Below, one piece after another: positions 50,700 through 58,722 of a stretch of 61,290 nt of DNA. The stretch is from SYFY01 sp031385325. Its GTDB lineage: Bacteria; Pseudomonadota; Gammaproteobacteria; Pseudomonadales; Azotimanducaceae. Where the stretch lies: assembly GCA_031385325.1 (NCBI GenBank), contig JANNBJ010000064.1, forward strand, positions 1-61,290. The letters are read 5' to 3'. Below the pieces are notes generated by a model. The model searched no databases, had not been told where the DNA came from, and saw only the letters and a list, made by a program, of their open reading frames with translations. Numbering within the stretch: the first letter of the stretch is position 1; the number at the start of each line of letters is the position of its first letter. The position numbers and the translations under genes were made by a program.

Positions 50700-53510
50700 T
50701 TGAACCGGCTCGCTCGTGATCGAGTGAGTCTGGAGAGCAGGGTCCATGCGTTGAAGACTTCATTACCACAGGATCAACGGTTCGCCACAGCACTAGCCTC
50801 AATCCTGGTGATCCTATTGATTATCGGGGCTGGATACTGGGCGTGGCAGCGAGCCAATGTGGCTCGGCAGGCCGTCCATGATTCCCTGGTCATCACCAGG
50901 GCTGGACAGACTCTGGATTCGGACTTGTTGATTGGCCAGCTCGGACTGAACGATTACCTCGCAGCAAGCGATGAATCGTTTGCAGCCGAATTTGCTCAGC
51001 GCAAGGACCGAATGAAAGCAAATCTGGCGGTATTGCAGAGCGCTCGTCTGAGTTTTGCGAGCCGCCGGCAGCTGGAGCAATTGGCCCCTGAATTACTTGA
51101 ACGATGGAATGATATCGAGACCATCATTCGAGCGCGCGACAAGCAGGCGGCAGGCGTCGACCAGTTCATTGAGGCGCGGTTGCAGAAACTCAATTCAGAC
51201 ATGCCCAGAGTCCATGCCGGCATTCTTGACTTCCTGCTGGCTGAAACGGGGCGTCTGACATCGAGGGAGGCAGCGTTCGCATCGAGCATGGGCAATCTAT
51301 CAACGGTCATGATCATCGTTGCGGGGTTGGCGCTGGTTCTGCTGGTGACTTTCAGCTGGTTGATCGCAAAAAGTGTGCGGAACCGTGTGCAACAGACGGT
51401 GCATCGGGACACTCAACGGCTGCTTGGCGAGCAAGAGGCTCTGAATGGTGAACTCGAGCTCAGCAATGCAAAGCTTCAAAGCAGTGAAGCAAATCTTGAA
51501 ATTACGCTCAATTCGATGGGTGATGGTGTGCTGGTGACGGATGTAAATGCACGCATCACGCGTATCAATCCGGTTGCCGAGAAGCTTACCGGCTGGTTAG
51601 AGGCAGAAGCAGTTGGTCGCCCCATCAGCGAGATCTTTCGAATAATCAAGAAGGATACTCGCGAGGTTGCGGTGATTCCGGTGATGGCCACGCTTTCGCA
51701 GGGTGTGGTCCAGGGGCTGGCCAATCACACTGTGCTGATTGCCCGCGATGGAAGTGAGTACGACATCGCTGACAGTTGCGCCGCAATCCGGAATAGCGAC
51801 AGCGAAATTGTTGGTGCAGTGCTTATATTCCGGGACGTCACCAGAGAATATCTGGCGCAACAGACGATCAACGTCAGTAGCGCAAAAATCCAGGCTATTC
51901 TCAATACCGTGGTTGACGGTATTCTCACCATTGATACTGATACTGATACTGATACTGATACTGATACTGATCAGATCGAGTCCGTCAATCCTGCAATAGA
52001 ACAGATGTTTGGCTATAGCGCTCAGGAACTGCTCGGCACGGATTTTCGACTGTTGATCCCCGGGCTCGATAGGGGCAATGGCAAGGTGTCTCTCGAGGTT
52101 TCCAGCGTTGGAGATGGCGCACGTTCCAATGGGCTCGGCCGTGAATATATAGGCCGCCGCAAGGATGGGAGTGTGTTTCCCGTCGAGATGGTGGTCAGCG
52201 AAATGCTGATTGGCGACAAACGTTCTCTCACCGGTGTGTTGCGCGACATCACTGCGCGCAAGCTGCTCGACCAGATTCTGCTCGACAACAATCGCGAACT
52301 TCAGCTCGCCAGATCGGCGGCAGACGCGGCCAATGTCGCCAAATCCGAGTTTCTATCCAACATGAGCCATGAGCTGCGCACGCCACTGAGCGCGATCCTC
52401 GGTTTTGCCCAGCTCATCGATATCGGTGTGCCGCCACCGACGGCGGTTCAGAAGCGAAGTGTTGATCAAATTCTCAAGGCAGGCTGGTACCTGCTGGAGC
52501 TGATCAATGAAGTGCTGGATCTGGCGCTGGTGGAATCGGGCAAACTTCATCTGTCGATGGAACCGATTCTGCTATCGGACATCCTGCAAGAATGTCAGGA
52601 CATGACCTACCCACAGGCGGCCGAACGGAACATCAGCATCGTCTTCAACACCGGCGCCGTTCCGCTCTTTGTCTTCGCCGACCGGGTTCGATTGATGCAG
52701 ATTCTGCTCAACCTGCTGTCCAACGCAATCAAGTACAACAAACGGCAAGGATCCATCGTTGTCGATTGTTCTCCCGCGGAGAGTGGACGACTGCGCATTC
52801 ATGTTCGTGACACAGGCGAAGGGCTTGCCGACGACCAGCTGGCCCAACTGTTCCAGCCCTTCAATCGGCTTGGACAAGAAACCAACGGGGAAGAAGGTAC
52901 GGGTATTGGGCTGGTGGTGTCCAAGCGGCTCGTTGAAATGATGGGTGGATCTATTGGCGCGGAGAGTAGTGTCGGGACTGGCAGTGTCTTCTGGATCGAA
53001 CTTGAGTTGTACGCGCAGCGTGCCCTCGATTTCGCCAAGGAGGAAACAACTGGAATCGATGCAGCAGACAGGCCGCCTGCAGCCGACACCCCGACGCTTC
53101 TTTATGTCGAGGACAATCCCGCCAATCGGATGCTGGTTGAGGATCTCCTTTCCCGTCGACCAAACATTCGGCTGCTGACGGCAAATACGGGCAACAGTGG
53201 AGTCGACATGGCACGCGCCCTGTTGCCCGATGTCATCCTGATGGACATCAACCTGCCGGGTATCAGCGGTCTCGAAGCGCTGAAGATTCTGTCAGGTGAT
53301 CCAGCCACCGCCCACATTCCAGTGATCGCCATCAGCGCAAACGCGATGCCAGGTGATATCAGAAAGGGTCTGGACGCCGGGTTCCATCGTTATCTCACCA
53401 AACCGATCAAGGTGCTCGAGTTGCTGGCAACCCTCGATGAGACCTTCGAGATGTTGTCGTCCAGACCCACAGCCAGATCAGTTGAACTACAGGATGCAGA
53501 CGAATGTTGA
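50700..53510 (+). CDS. membrane hybrid sensor histidine kinase (PAS-PAS-HisKA-HATPase-REC)
   Basis: This protein (936 residues from the TTG start) has two membrane helices (about 33-52 and 200-222) flanking a helical periplasmic domain of CHASE3 type, then a coiled coil, two PAS domains (about 260-385 and 395-535), HisKA with H557 in SNMSHELRTPLS, a HATPase domain (NLLSNAIKYN, DTGEGL, GTGIGLVV) and a C-terminal receiver with D849 (VILMDINLPG). The start is uncertain: TTG 50700 or GTG 50724. Six GATACT repeats put six Asp-Thr pairs (412-423) inside the second PAS. It overlaps the next gene by 7 bp. Confidence 0.9.
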   Translation: MNRLARDRVSLESRVHALKTSLPQDQRFATALASILVILLIIGAGYWAWQRANVARQAVHDSLVITRAGQTLDSDLLIGQLGLNDYLAASDESFAAEFAQRKDRMKANLAVLQSARLSFASRRQLEQLAPELLERWNDIETIIRARDKQAAGVDQFIEARLQKLNSDMPRVHAGILDFLLAETGRLTSREAAFASSMGNLSTVMIIVAGLALVLLVTFSWLIAKSVRNRVQQTVHRDTQRLLGEQEALNGELELSNAKLQSSEANLEITLNSMGDGVLVTDVNARITRINPVAEKLTGWLEAEAVGRPISEIFRIIKKDTREVAVIPVMATLSQGVVQGLANHTVLIARDGSEYDIADSCAAIRNSDSEIVGAVLIFRDVTREYLAQQTINVSSAKIQAILNTVVDGILTIDTDTDTDTDTDTDQIESVNPAIEQMFGYSAQELLGTDFRLLIPGLDRGNGKVSLEVSSVGDGARSNGLGREYIGRRKDGSVFPVEMVVSEMLIGDKRSLTGVLRDITARKLLDQILLDNNRELQLARSAADAANVAKSEFLSNMSHELRTPLSAILGFAQLIDIGVPPPTAVQKRSVDQILKAGWYLLELINEVLDLALVESGKLHLSMEPILLSDILQECQDMTYPQAAERNISIVFNTGAVPLFVFADRVRLMQILLNLLSNAIKYNKRQGSIVVDCSPAESGRLRIHVRDTGEGLADDQLAQLFQPFNRLGQETNGEEGTGIGLVVSKRLVEMMGGSIGAESSVGTGSVFWIELELYAQRALDFAKEETTGIDAADRPPAADTPTLLYVEDNPANRMLVEDLLSRRPNIRLLTANTGNSGVDMARALLPDVILMDINLPGISGLEALKILSGDPATAHIPVIAISANAMPGDIRKGLDAGFHRYLTKPIKVLELLATLDETFEMLSSRPTARSVELQDADEC
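51933..51968 (+). repeat. hexanucleotide tandem repeat GATACT, six units
   Basis: Six perfect GATACT units within the hybrid kinase gene, followed by GATCAG. They encode (Asp-Thr) six times, at residues 412-423 near the start of the second PAS domain. Because the unit is six bases, gain or loss keeps the frame. Confidence 0.95.
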
Positions 53511-54337
53511 ACGCAGCGGAAATTCAACAAGCCAATATTCTGATTGTTGACGACCAGGAGCCGAATATCAGTCTGCTCGAGCAGCTGTTGGCCGACGCCG
53601 GTTATACCCATGTGAGTTCGACTCAGGATTCGACGATCGTCTGTGCACTGCATCGAAAGAACGGTTACGACCTGATCCTGCTTGATCTGCAGATGCCGGG
53701 CATGGATGGTTTTCAGGTGATGGACGGGTTGAAGGTCAACCTCGAAGACAGCTATCTCCCGGTGATCGTCTTTACCGCCCAGCCCGGACACAAACTGCGA
53801 GCGCTCCAAGCTGGCGCCAAGGACTTCATCAGCAAGCCGTTCGACCTCGTCGAGGTGCGTACCCGCATTCACAACATGCTTGAGGTGCGGCTCCTGTACC
53901 GGAAACTCGCTGAGCACGCGCGGGTTCTGGAAGAGGAGGTACAAAAACGGACCGCAGAGTTACGCGAGAGTGAAGCCCGCTATCGCAGCCTTACGGAGCT
54001 CGCGTCCGACTGGTACTGGGAACAGGATGAACACGGCGAATTCACCCGCGTTTCGGGCCCTGTACTGGAAATGCTCGGGATTCGAGTAGGTGCCTTTGGG
54101 ACCCAGACAGAAGATGGGCCCGTCATCGAATCAGATGGCTGGAATCCTGCGGAACGCAAGGTTCTGCAAGAGAACATAGCAGCGCGCAAGCCGTTCCTCG
54201 ACTTTGTTTTCAGTCGGGTCAACGCCGACGGGTCGCGGCAGAAGTTCCAGGTTAGCGGCGAGCCCATGTTCGACAGGCTCTCGCGATTCACAGGCTATCG
54301 GGGGATCGGTTTTGAACTCACATCCAGGCAGGAATAG
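53504..54337 (+). CDS. response regulator with C-terminal PAS domain
   Basis: This 277-residue protein has a receiver domain (1-125) with D16, D17, phosphoacceptor D61 in LLDLQMPGMDGF, T91 and K111, then a coiled coil (about 130-160) and one PAS domain (about 165-270), with no DNA-binding, kinase or cyclase output. It probably acts by protein contacts or as a phosphate sink. It starts inside the hybrid kinase stop region (ATGTTGA) and precedes the Crp-like gene by 22 bp, so the three genes form one operon. Confidence 0.88.
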   Translation: MLNAAEIQQANILIVDDQEPNISLLEQLLADAGYTHVSSTQDSTIVCALHRKNGYDLILLDLQMPGMDGFQVMDGLKVNLEDSYLPVIVFTAQPGHKLRALQAGAKDFISKPFDLVEVRTRIHNMLEVRLLYRKLAEHARVLEEEVQKRTAELRESEARYRSLTELASDWYWEQDEHGEFTRVSGPVLEMLGIRVGAFGTQTEDGPVIESDGWNPAERKVLQENIAARKPFLDFVFSRVNADGSRQKFQVSGEPMFDRLSRFTGYRGIGFELTSRQE

Positions 54338-54359
54338 AGCCGGAGAGGACGCCGCAGCG

Positions 54360-55112
54360 ATGTCAGCTACTTTCACTTTCCCGAGTCCGAATCAGAATCA
54401 TTTGCTGGCGGCATTGCCACCGGGCGAGTTCGAACCGTTATCGGCTCAACTGGAACTGGTAGCCATGCCACTAGGCAAGATGCTCTATGGTCCTGACGAA
54501 CAACTGCAGCATGCCTATTTTCCGACCACTTCAATCGTCTCGTTGCACTACATCGTGGAGTCTGGGGCCTCGGCCGAAACAGCCAGCGTTGGCAGCGAAG
54601 GTGTGGTCGGCATTTCGCTGTTCATGGGTGGAGATACAACATCGAGTTCGGCAGTGGTACAAACCGCCGGACATGGCTATCGACTGGAGCGTCGTCTGAT
54701 GAAAGCCGCGTTCAATGTTGGTGGATTGCTGCAGAAGATACTGCTGCGATATACGCAGTCCTTGCTCACCCAGATGGCACAAACGGCGGTGTGCAATCGA
54801 CATCACACCGTCGAACAGCAGCTGTGTCGCTCTCTGCTCCAGACCCTCGATCGAATGCCGTCCAGCGAACTGGTGATGACACAGGAATTGCTGGCCAGCC
54901 TGCTTGGCGTTCGCCGCGAAGGCATCACGGTGGCTGCGGGGAACCTGCAGCGTGATGGGCTCATCAGCTATCGCCGCGGCCACATCGCTGTACTTGATCG
55001 TGCGGGGCTCGAAGCCAGATGTTGTGAGTGTTACGGCGTCGTAAAAAGGGAATGCGCGAGGCTGCTGTCGGATGTGCTTTACCGTCAGCCGCCGCCGAGC
55101 ACCCGGCGTTGA
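54360..55112 (+). CDS. Crp/Fnr-family transcriptional regulator
   Basis: This 250-residue protein has an N-terminal cyclic-nucleotide-binding fold (about 15-120) and a C-terminal winged helix (about 145-215). The phosphate-binding cassette of true cAMP receptors (Gly-Glu with a later Arg-Ser) is replaced by GSEGVVGISLFMGG, so cAMP binding is unlikely. The recognition helix has VRREGITVAAGNL; R186 and E187 align with the CRP residues that contact the TGT-type half-site. It is the last gene of the kinase-regulator operon, whose promoter has a perfect TCTGTTCG-N4-CGAACAGA site. I infer it binds this palindrome and its relatives. Confidence 0.88.
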   Translation: MSATFTFPSPNQNHLLAALPPGEFEPLSAQLELVAMPLGKMLYGPDEQLQHAYFPTTSIVSLHYIVESGASAETASVGSEGVVGISLFMGGDTTSSSAVVQTAGHGYRLERRLMKAAFNVGGLLQKILLRYTQSLLTQMAQTAVCNRHHTVEQQLCRSLLQTLDRMPSSELVMTQELLASLLGVRREGITVAAGNLQRDGLISYRRGHIAVLDRAGLEARCCECYGVVKRECARLLSDVLYRQPPPSTRR

Positions 55113-55189
55113 AATTATCCGGGCTGAGTCCGTCAGCGGAATTGCAGTTGGAAAACGTTGCAGATTCGAATCACTTCAGGAGAAAGGTC

Positions 55190-55687
55190 ATGACATCGAA
55201 AACCATTTACGCAAACGTGGGCCTGGCAGCCCTCGTACTGGCTTGCAGCTTGTCGCTGGTTGCGTGTACATCGACCAGTCAGGAACAGAAAGGGCAAGTG
55301 CTGGGCGGAGTGCTTGGCGGTGCACTGGGTTCCCAGGTCGGCGGCGGACGCGGCAAGACGCTTGCGATCATCGTCGGCGCAGTTGCCGGCGCGATGATTG
55401 GCCGCCACATCGGTGAAAACATGGACGATGGTGATCGCCGGAAAACGGCCCTGGCTTTGAACGATTCGCGAATCGGCGAATCCACCAGCTGGGTCAATCC
55501 TGACACGGGCTATCGCTACAACGTGACACCAACACGGACTTTTCAGGGAAAGAGTCAGGGAGCCAGTCAGGAAAACAGTGGACCGTGTCGGGAGTTCAAG
55601 CTCGACGCCACCGTTGGCGGTAAAAGGAACCAGGATGTACACGGCACCGCCTGTCTGCAAGCCGATGGCAGCTGGCAAGTGGAGTAG
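55190..55687 (+). CDS. glycine-zipper outer-membrane lipoprotein (17 kDa antigen type)
   Basis: This 165-residue lipoprotein has a lipobox LVAC (Cys about 26), then a glycine-zipper segment GQVLGGVLGGALGSQVGGG and a second one, IIVGAVAGAMIGRHIG, which form a hairpin in the membrane. The C-terminal part resembles the rickettsial 17 kDa antigen/RcnB-like surface domain, with CREFKLDATVGGKRNQDVHGTAC holding two cysteines. A CAGGAGAAAGG site precedes the ATG. Proposed role: envelope stabilisation under stress. Confidence 0.85.
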   Translation: MTSKTIYANVGLAALVLACSLSLVACTSTSQEQKGQVLGGVLGGALGSQVGGGRGKTLAIIVGAVAGAMIGRHIGENMDDGDRRKTALALNDSRIGESTSWVNPDTGYRYNVTPTRTFQGKSQGASQENSGPCREFKLDATVGGKRNQDVHGTACLQADGSWQVE

Positions 55688-55749
55688 CGGACGCGCTGCG
55701 TTCGGCTTCCCACCGACTTTGAAAACTGCATTCGATAATCGAGCAATTT

Positions 55750-56373
55750 GTGCCAACTGAGCCTGCCACTTCGCGGATATGGACCAAGGATTCGAAAGAA
55801 CCTGAGCGCGCGCCGGAAGGTCAAAAAACCGTCGAGAATATTGAAGCGGTGCTTGAGTTTTATGCGCGCGAATCCAGGCAAATCAGTGCCTTCCAGCGAG
55901 TGGTCGAACGCATCAGCCTGATGATTGGGCAGCCGGTCTTCCTGGTAATGACCATCCTGTTTGTCGTGCTGTGGATTGGGGTAAATGCCATCCTTCCACG
56001 CCTGAATCAACCTGCGTTTGATCTCTTCCCCTACCACCTGCTGCACGGAATCATCAGCTTGGGCGCATTGTTGACCGCCACTGTCGTGCTGATCAGGCAG
56101 GAACGAATAGGCAGACTGGCGGAGCAGCGCGAGCACCTGGACCTGAAGGTGACGCTGCTGACCGAGCAGAAAGCGGCCAAGCTCATCGATTTGATTGAGG
56201 AATTACGGCGCGATCTGCCCAATGTCCGTGATCGCCTTGACTCGGGCGCAGCTGAACTGAAGCAGCCCATGAATCCGGAACTCGTGCTCGCAACATTGGC
56301 GGAGCCGCTGAGTGCGGACGCGCGTGGCAAAATTGATTCTGGATCTTCTGTGCCTGTATCAGATCAGGGCTGA
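55750..56373 (+). CDS. DUF1003 membrane protein
   Basis: This 207-residue protein has two membrane helices (about 62-82 and 95-117) and a C-terminal coiled coil (about 120-170, RIGRLAEQREHLDLKVT, then LLTEQKAAKLIDLIEELRRD), typical of DUF1003. The start is a GTG at 55750; no better start is visible. The coiled coil is duplicated as a fragment at 37256-37510. Function is unknown; members accompany stress genes. Confidence 0.85.
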   Translation: MPTEPATSRIWTKDSKEPERAPEGQKTVENIEAVLEFYARESRQISAFQRVVERISLMIGQPVFLVMTILFVVLWIGVNAILPRLNQPAFDLFPYHLLHGIISLGALLTATVVLIRQERIGRLAEQREHLDLKVTLLTEQKAAKLIDLIEELRRDLPNVRDRLDSGAAELKQPMNPELVLATLAEPLSADARGKIDSGSSVPVSDQG

Positions 56374-56454
56374 GGGAGCAGCGGCGCAATTGGCTTCAAT
56401 CGGTTTGTCGCCTGCCGTTGCTCGCAAATGATTCTTCAGATAAAGCCGTGAGCG

Positions 56455-56694
56455 TCACTCGTTGGTCTTGTCCTTGCTCGTCACGAGTGAGCCTTCGCCT
56501 TTGGAGTGCGATGCCCCTTCTTTTTCTGCGCGTTTCAGGTCGGCAGCCTCTTTGGTCGAGTGCGGCGCAGCAGCCTGTGCAGCACCTTTCACTTTCCCCG
56601 ATTTGACGAAGGCAAGTACAGACTTGCGATAGCGCTCCGCCGCTTTGTAGTCACCCTCACCCTGGACCGTCTTGCTGATGGGCTTTTTTGTCAT
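56455..56694 (-). CDS. small basic hypothetical stress protein
   Basis: This 79-residue protein starts MTKKPISKTVQGEGDYKAA and is rich in Lys, Ala, Glu and Ser, soluble and probably disordered. The GEGDYKAAERYRKSVLAFVKSGKV segment, key part GDYKAAERYRK, occurs in small proteins of several Proteobacteria annotated as hypothetical. The ATG at 56694 is preferred to the longer frame because the family starts there. Convergent with DUF1003. Codon use and conservation of the motif support it. Confidence 0.7.
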   Translation of the reverse strand: MTKKPISKTVQGEGDYKAAERYRKSVLAFVKSGKVKGAAQAAAPHSTKEAADLKRAEKEGASHSKGEGSLVTSKDKTNE

Positions 56695-56800
56695 CTGAGT
56701 TCTCGTTGAGTGGTTAACAGGTGAACCAAGGTGTGCGTACCGTCCGTGTCCGGAAGCTGGATAGACCAGCCCCGAACAGTGGACGGCATGGCACCTGGTG

Positions 56801-57247
56801 TCAGTGTTTTGCCTTGACCTGACCGCGAATTTCACCGTTTGGATGCGCGGCCGTGTGCAGATTGACGTACCACTTTTCTGCTTGCAGATCGGCCGCCTGT
56901 GCCGGAGTCAACTTCACTTCACCGGACATCGGGCTTTTCATGGAGCCGGCCAGTGGAATCACCACACCTGCATTCACTCCGACTGCGGCAGGCCCGTGAA
57001 AGTGCGCGCCGGTTACCGGCCCGCTGAGCGCACTGTAGTCGACCTTCCATTTCAGTACCGTGCGCTCGTTATTCAACGTTGCCCGCAGCTTTCCCTCGGC
57101 CTGGGTGTCGACGATCGGGACTTCCGCAGCTCCCGAAAGCGCGGCCTGAAAGTGCGCCGAGTGAGGCTCTGCTGCTTGTACCGATGTTGCGCCAAGTGCG
57201 AAAACCGACAAAAACGCAACTGTCGCTGATCTGGATCGAATGTTCAT
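56801..57247 (-). CDS. secreted CHRD-domain protein
   Basis: This 148-residue protein has a signal peptide (cleavage near VQAAEP) and one CHRD domain: FQAALSGAAEVPIVDTQAEG, then THAHFHGPA-like VTGAHFHGPAAVGVNAGVV, and WYVNLHTAAHPNGEIRGQV at the C-terminus. The His-rich loops are typical. CHRD occurs in chordin and in bacterial secreted proteins of unknown function, possibly metal binding. It has a palindromic site 98 bp upstream. Confidence 0.9.
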   Translation of the reverse strand: MNIRSRSATVAFLSVFALGATSVQAAEPHSAHFQAALSGAAEVPIVDTQAEGKLRATLNNERTVLKWKVDYSALSGPVTGAHFHGPAAVGVNAGVVIPLAGSMKSPMSGEVKLTPAQAADLQAEKWYVNLHTAAHPNGEIRGQVKAKH

Positions 57248-57344
57248 AGAATTGATTCCCTGATTGATTGGTATTGCGTCGCTCCGAACCCATCGCGGCG
57301 CAGGCGTTGATCACCCGCATCTTCGGCCTCATCCAGATCCAGTT

Positions 57345-57364
57345 TCTGTACGCCTACGCACCAA
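57345..57364 (-). promoter_or_regulatory. Crp/Fnr-like palindrome upstream of the CHRD gene
   Basis: Minus strand reads TTGGTGCG-TAGG-CGTACAGA: right arm perfect, left arm identical to the sod copy. It is 97 bp upstream of the CHRD ATG. Confidence 0.65.
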
Positions 57365-57469
57365 CGAAAACGTTTGTCTGCGCAGGGTGCATAGCGAAAT
57401 TGGCATGGCTGCAATCGCCATGATTGCCGGTGTCGGAAATTTGTGGGAGCGGTCTCCGACAGCGCACCG

Positions 57470-57489
57470 GGCGTACTGCATCGCACAGA
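57470..57489 (+). promoter_or_regulatory. Crp/Fnr-like palindrome upstream of the hemerythrin gene
   Basis: Reads GGCGTACT-GCAT-CGCACAGA: right arm perfect, left arm keeps GTAC. It is 105 bp upstream of the hemerythrin ATG. Confidence 0.5.
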
Positions 57490-57594
57490 CGGTTGGATTC
57501 ATCGACTGCACTGTCAGCCCATTCAACACAGAGGCGTTGAACAGATGTCGTGCCATCAGAAAAGAACCATGAAACTCACCATAAGGACACCGCA

Positions 57595-58122
57595 ATGACC
57601 ATTGCAGACAAAAAAGCACCCGGTAAATCAACGAAAGCCAAGGACGCGACGACGATGTTGCGCGCTGACCACACGCTGGTGAGCGGATTGTTCGAGAAGT
57701 ACGAAAAGACGCACACGACGACGGAGAAAAAACGATTGGTGGAGCTCATCTGTAACGAGCTGTCCGTACATGCTCAGGTGGAAGAAGAGATCTTCTACCC
57801 CGCAGTGAAAGCCGCACTCAAGGACAAGCTACTGGTGCCCGAGGCAATGGTGGAACACGCTTCGTTGAAGGCGTTGATCGCCGAGGTAGAAGGGGTTGAG
57901 CCAGACGGTGAAATGTTTGATGCGAAGATCAAGGTTCTCGGCGAGTACGTTAAGCACCACGTCAAGGAAGAGCAGAATGAAATGTTCCCCAAGGCGAAAT
58001 CAACCGACATCGACATGAATGAACTCGGAGCATTGATAGCGGATCGCAAGGACGAGCTGATTGCAGAGCGAAAGGAACTATTCGACGCGCAAGCTCCGCG
58101 CAGACATCTCGTTGATCAGTGA
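57595..58122 (+). CDS. hemerythrin (HHE) domain protein
   Basis: This 175-residue protein has a four-helix HHE domain (about 18-155). Iron ligands are H in LRADHTLVSGLFEKY, HAQVEEEIFYP (His and Glu), VEHASLKALI and VKHHVKEEQNEMFP. Such proteins bind a di-iron centre and oxygen or nitric oxide and protect iron proteins. A Lys-rich N-terminus (KKAPGKSTKAK) is disordered. The ATG at 57595 follows AAGGACACC. Confidence 0.9.
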   Translation: MTIADKKAPGKSTKAKDATTMLRADHTLVSGLFEKYEKTHTTTEKKRLVELICNELSVHAQVEEEIFYPAVKAALKDKLLVPEAMVEHASLKALIAEVEGVEPDGEMFDAKIKVLGEYVKHHVKEEQNEMFPKAKSTDIDMNELGALIADRKDELIAERKELFDAQAPRRHLVDQ

Positions 58123-58383
58123 GAGCGATGTTGAGAAATTGTTTCTGACTCAACCGAACAGCTGTCTGGAGATCTCTCGTGCGGCGCCGTGGTATCAGAC
58201 CTTCCTTAAGCGAACAGGACTACGTCTCGCCGATACCTCGAACCACCAGCGCGTGAATCACGCATCAAAAGCGTGTTACCGAATAGAGCGACGGGACCAC
58301 GCTGCCTAAAGTCTCACCGTGAGCATGAGAAGTTTCATGGATTGCTCATCTGGAACGTCATCTAACACATTGAGGAAGTCGCA

Positions 58384-58560
58384 ATGAACAAGGATCAGGT
58401 CAAAGGTAAAGCCGAACAGACCAAAGGCAAGATAAAGGAGATCGCCGGTAAAACGACGGGAAACAAAACTCTGGAAAACAAGGGCACAGCTCAACAGATA
58501 GGCGGAAAAATCAAGGAAGCCTATGGCGACGTCAAAAGCGGGCTGAACAAAAAAGGGTAA
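58384..58560 (+). CDS. CsbD-family stress protein
   Basis: This 58-residue protein (MNKDQVKGKAEQTKGKIKE, ending DVKSGLNKKG) has the CsbD pattern of GKAEQ, GKIKE and a second KGTAQQIGGKIKEAYGDVK repeat; highly charged and probably disordered. A GAGGAAG site precedes the ATG. CsbD-like proteins are among the most abundant general-stress proteins in many bacteria (E. coli YjbJ); their function is unknown. A weak palindrome-like sequence lies at 58268-58287, 97 bp upstream. Confidence 0.92.
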   Translation: MNKDQVKGKAEQTKGKIKEIAGKTTGNKTLENKGTAQQIGGKIKEAYGDVKSGLNKKG

Positions 58561-58722
58561 CGATAGGCCTTGGCCGATTCGCTGTTATTCACGCCAGGCG
58601 AGTAAGCCGCTCGGAGGCAGTTGAATCGGTCGCCCTCCACTTCAGGCGTGACGCCGTTTTGGCGGTACCAATTTTCGGCACGCGCGCACTAATTTCACGC
58701 AGGTTATCAAAGGACGTACTTG

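Larger units (their letters stand above)
57248..57594. other. divergent control region of the CHRD and hemerythrin genes
   Basis: A 347 bp region with no supported gene. It contains two palindromic sites, one facing each gene (57345-57364 minus, 57470-57489 plus). A plus-strand open frame at 57264-57572 has no family features and overlaps both sites, so I do not call it. Confidence 0.5.

Noticed and set aside
57264..57572. 102-residue plus-strand open frame between CHRD and hemerythrin genes
   Set aside because: No family features, and it overlaps both palindromic regulatory sites; more likely intergenic.
58268..58287. Palindrome-like sequence upstream of CsbD (AAAGCGTG-TTAC-CGAATAGA)
   Set aside because: Correct distance (97 bp) but several mismatches in both arms; left out of the site list pending a matrix score.
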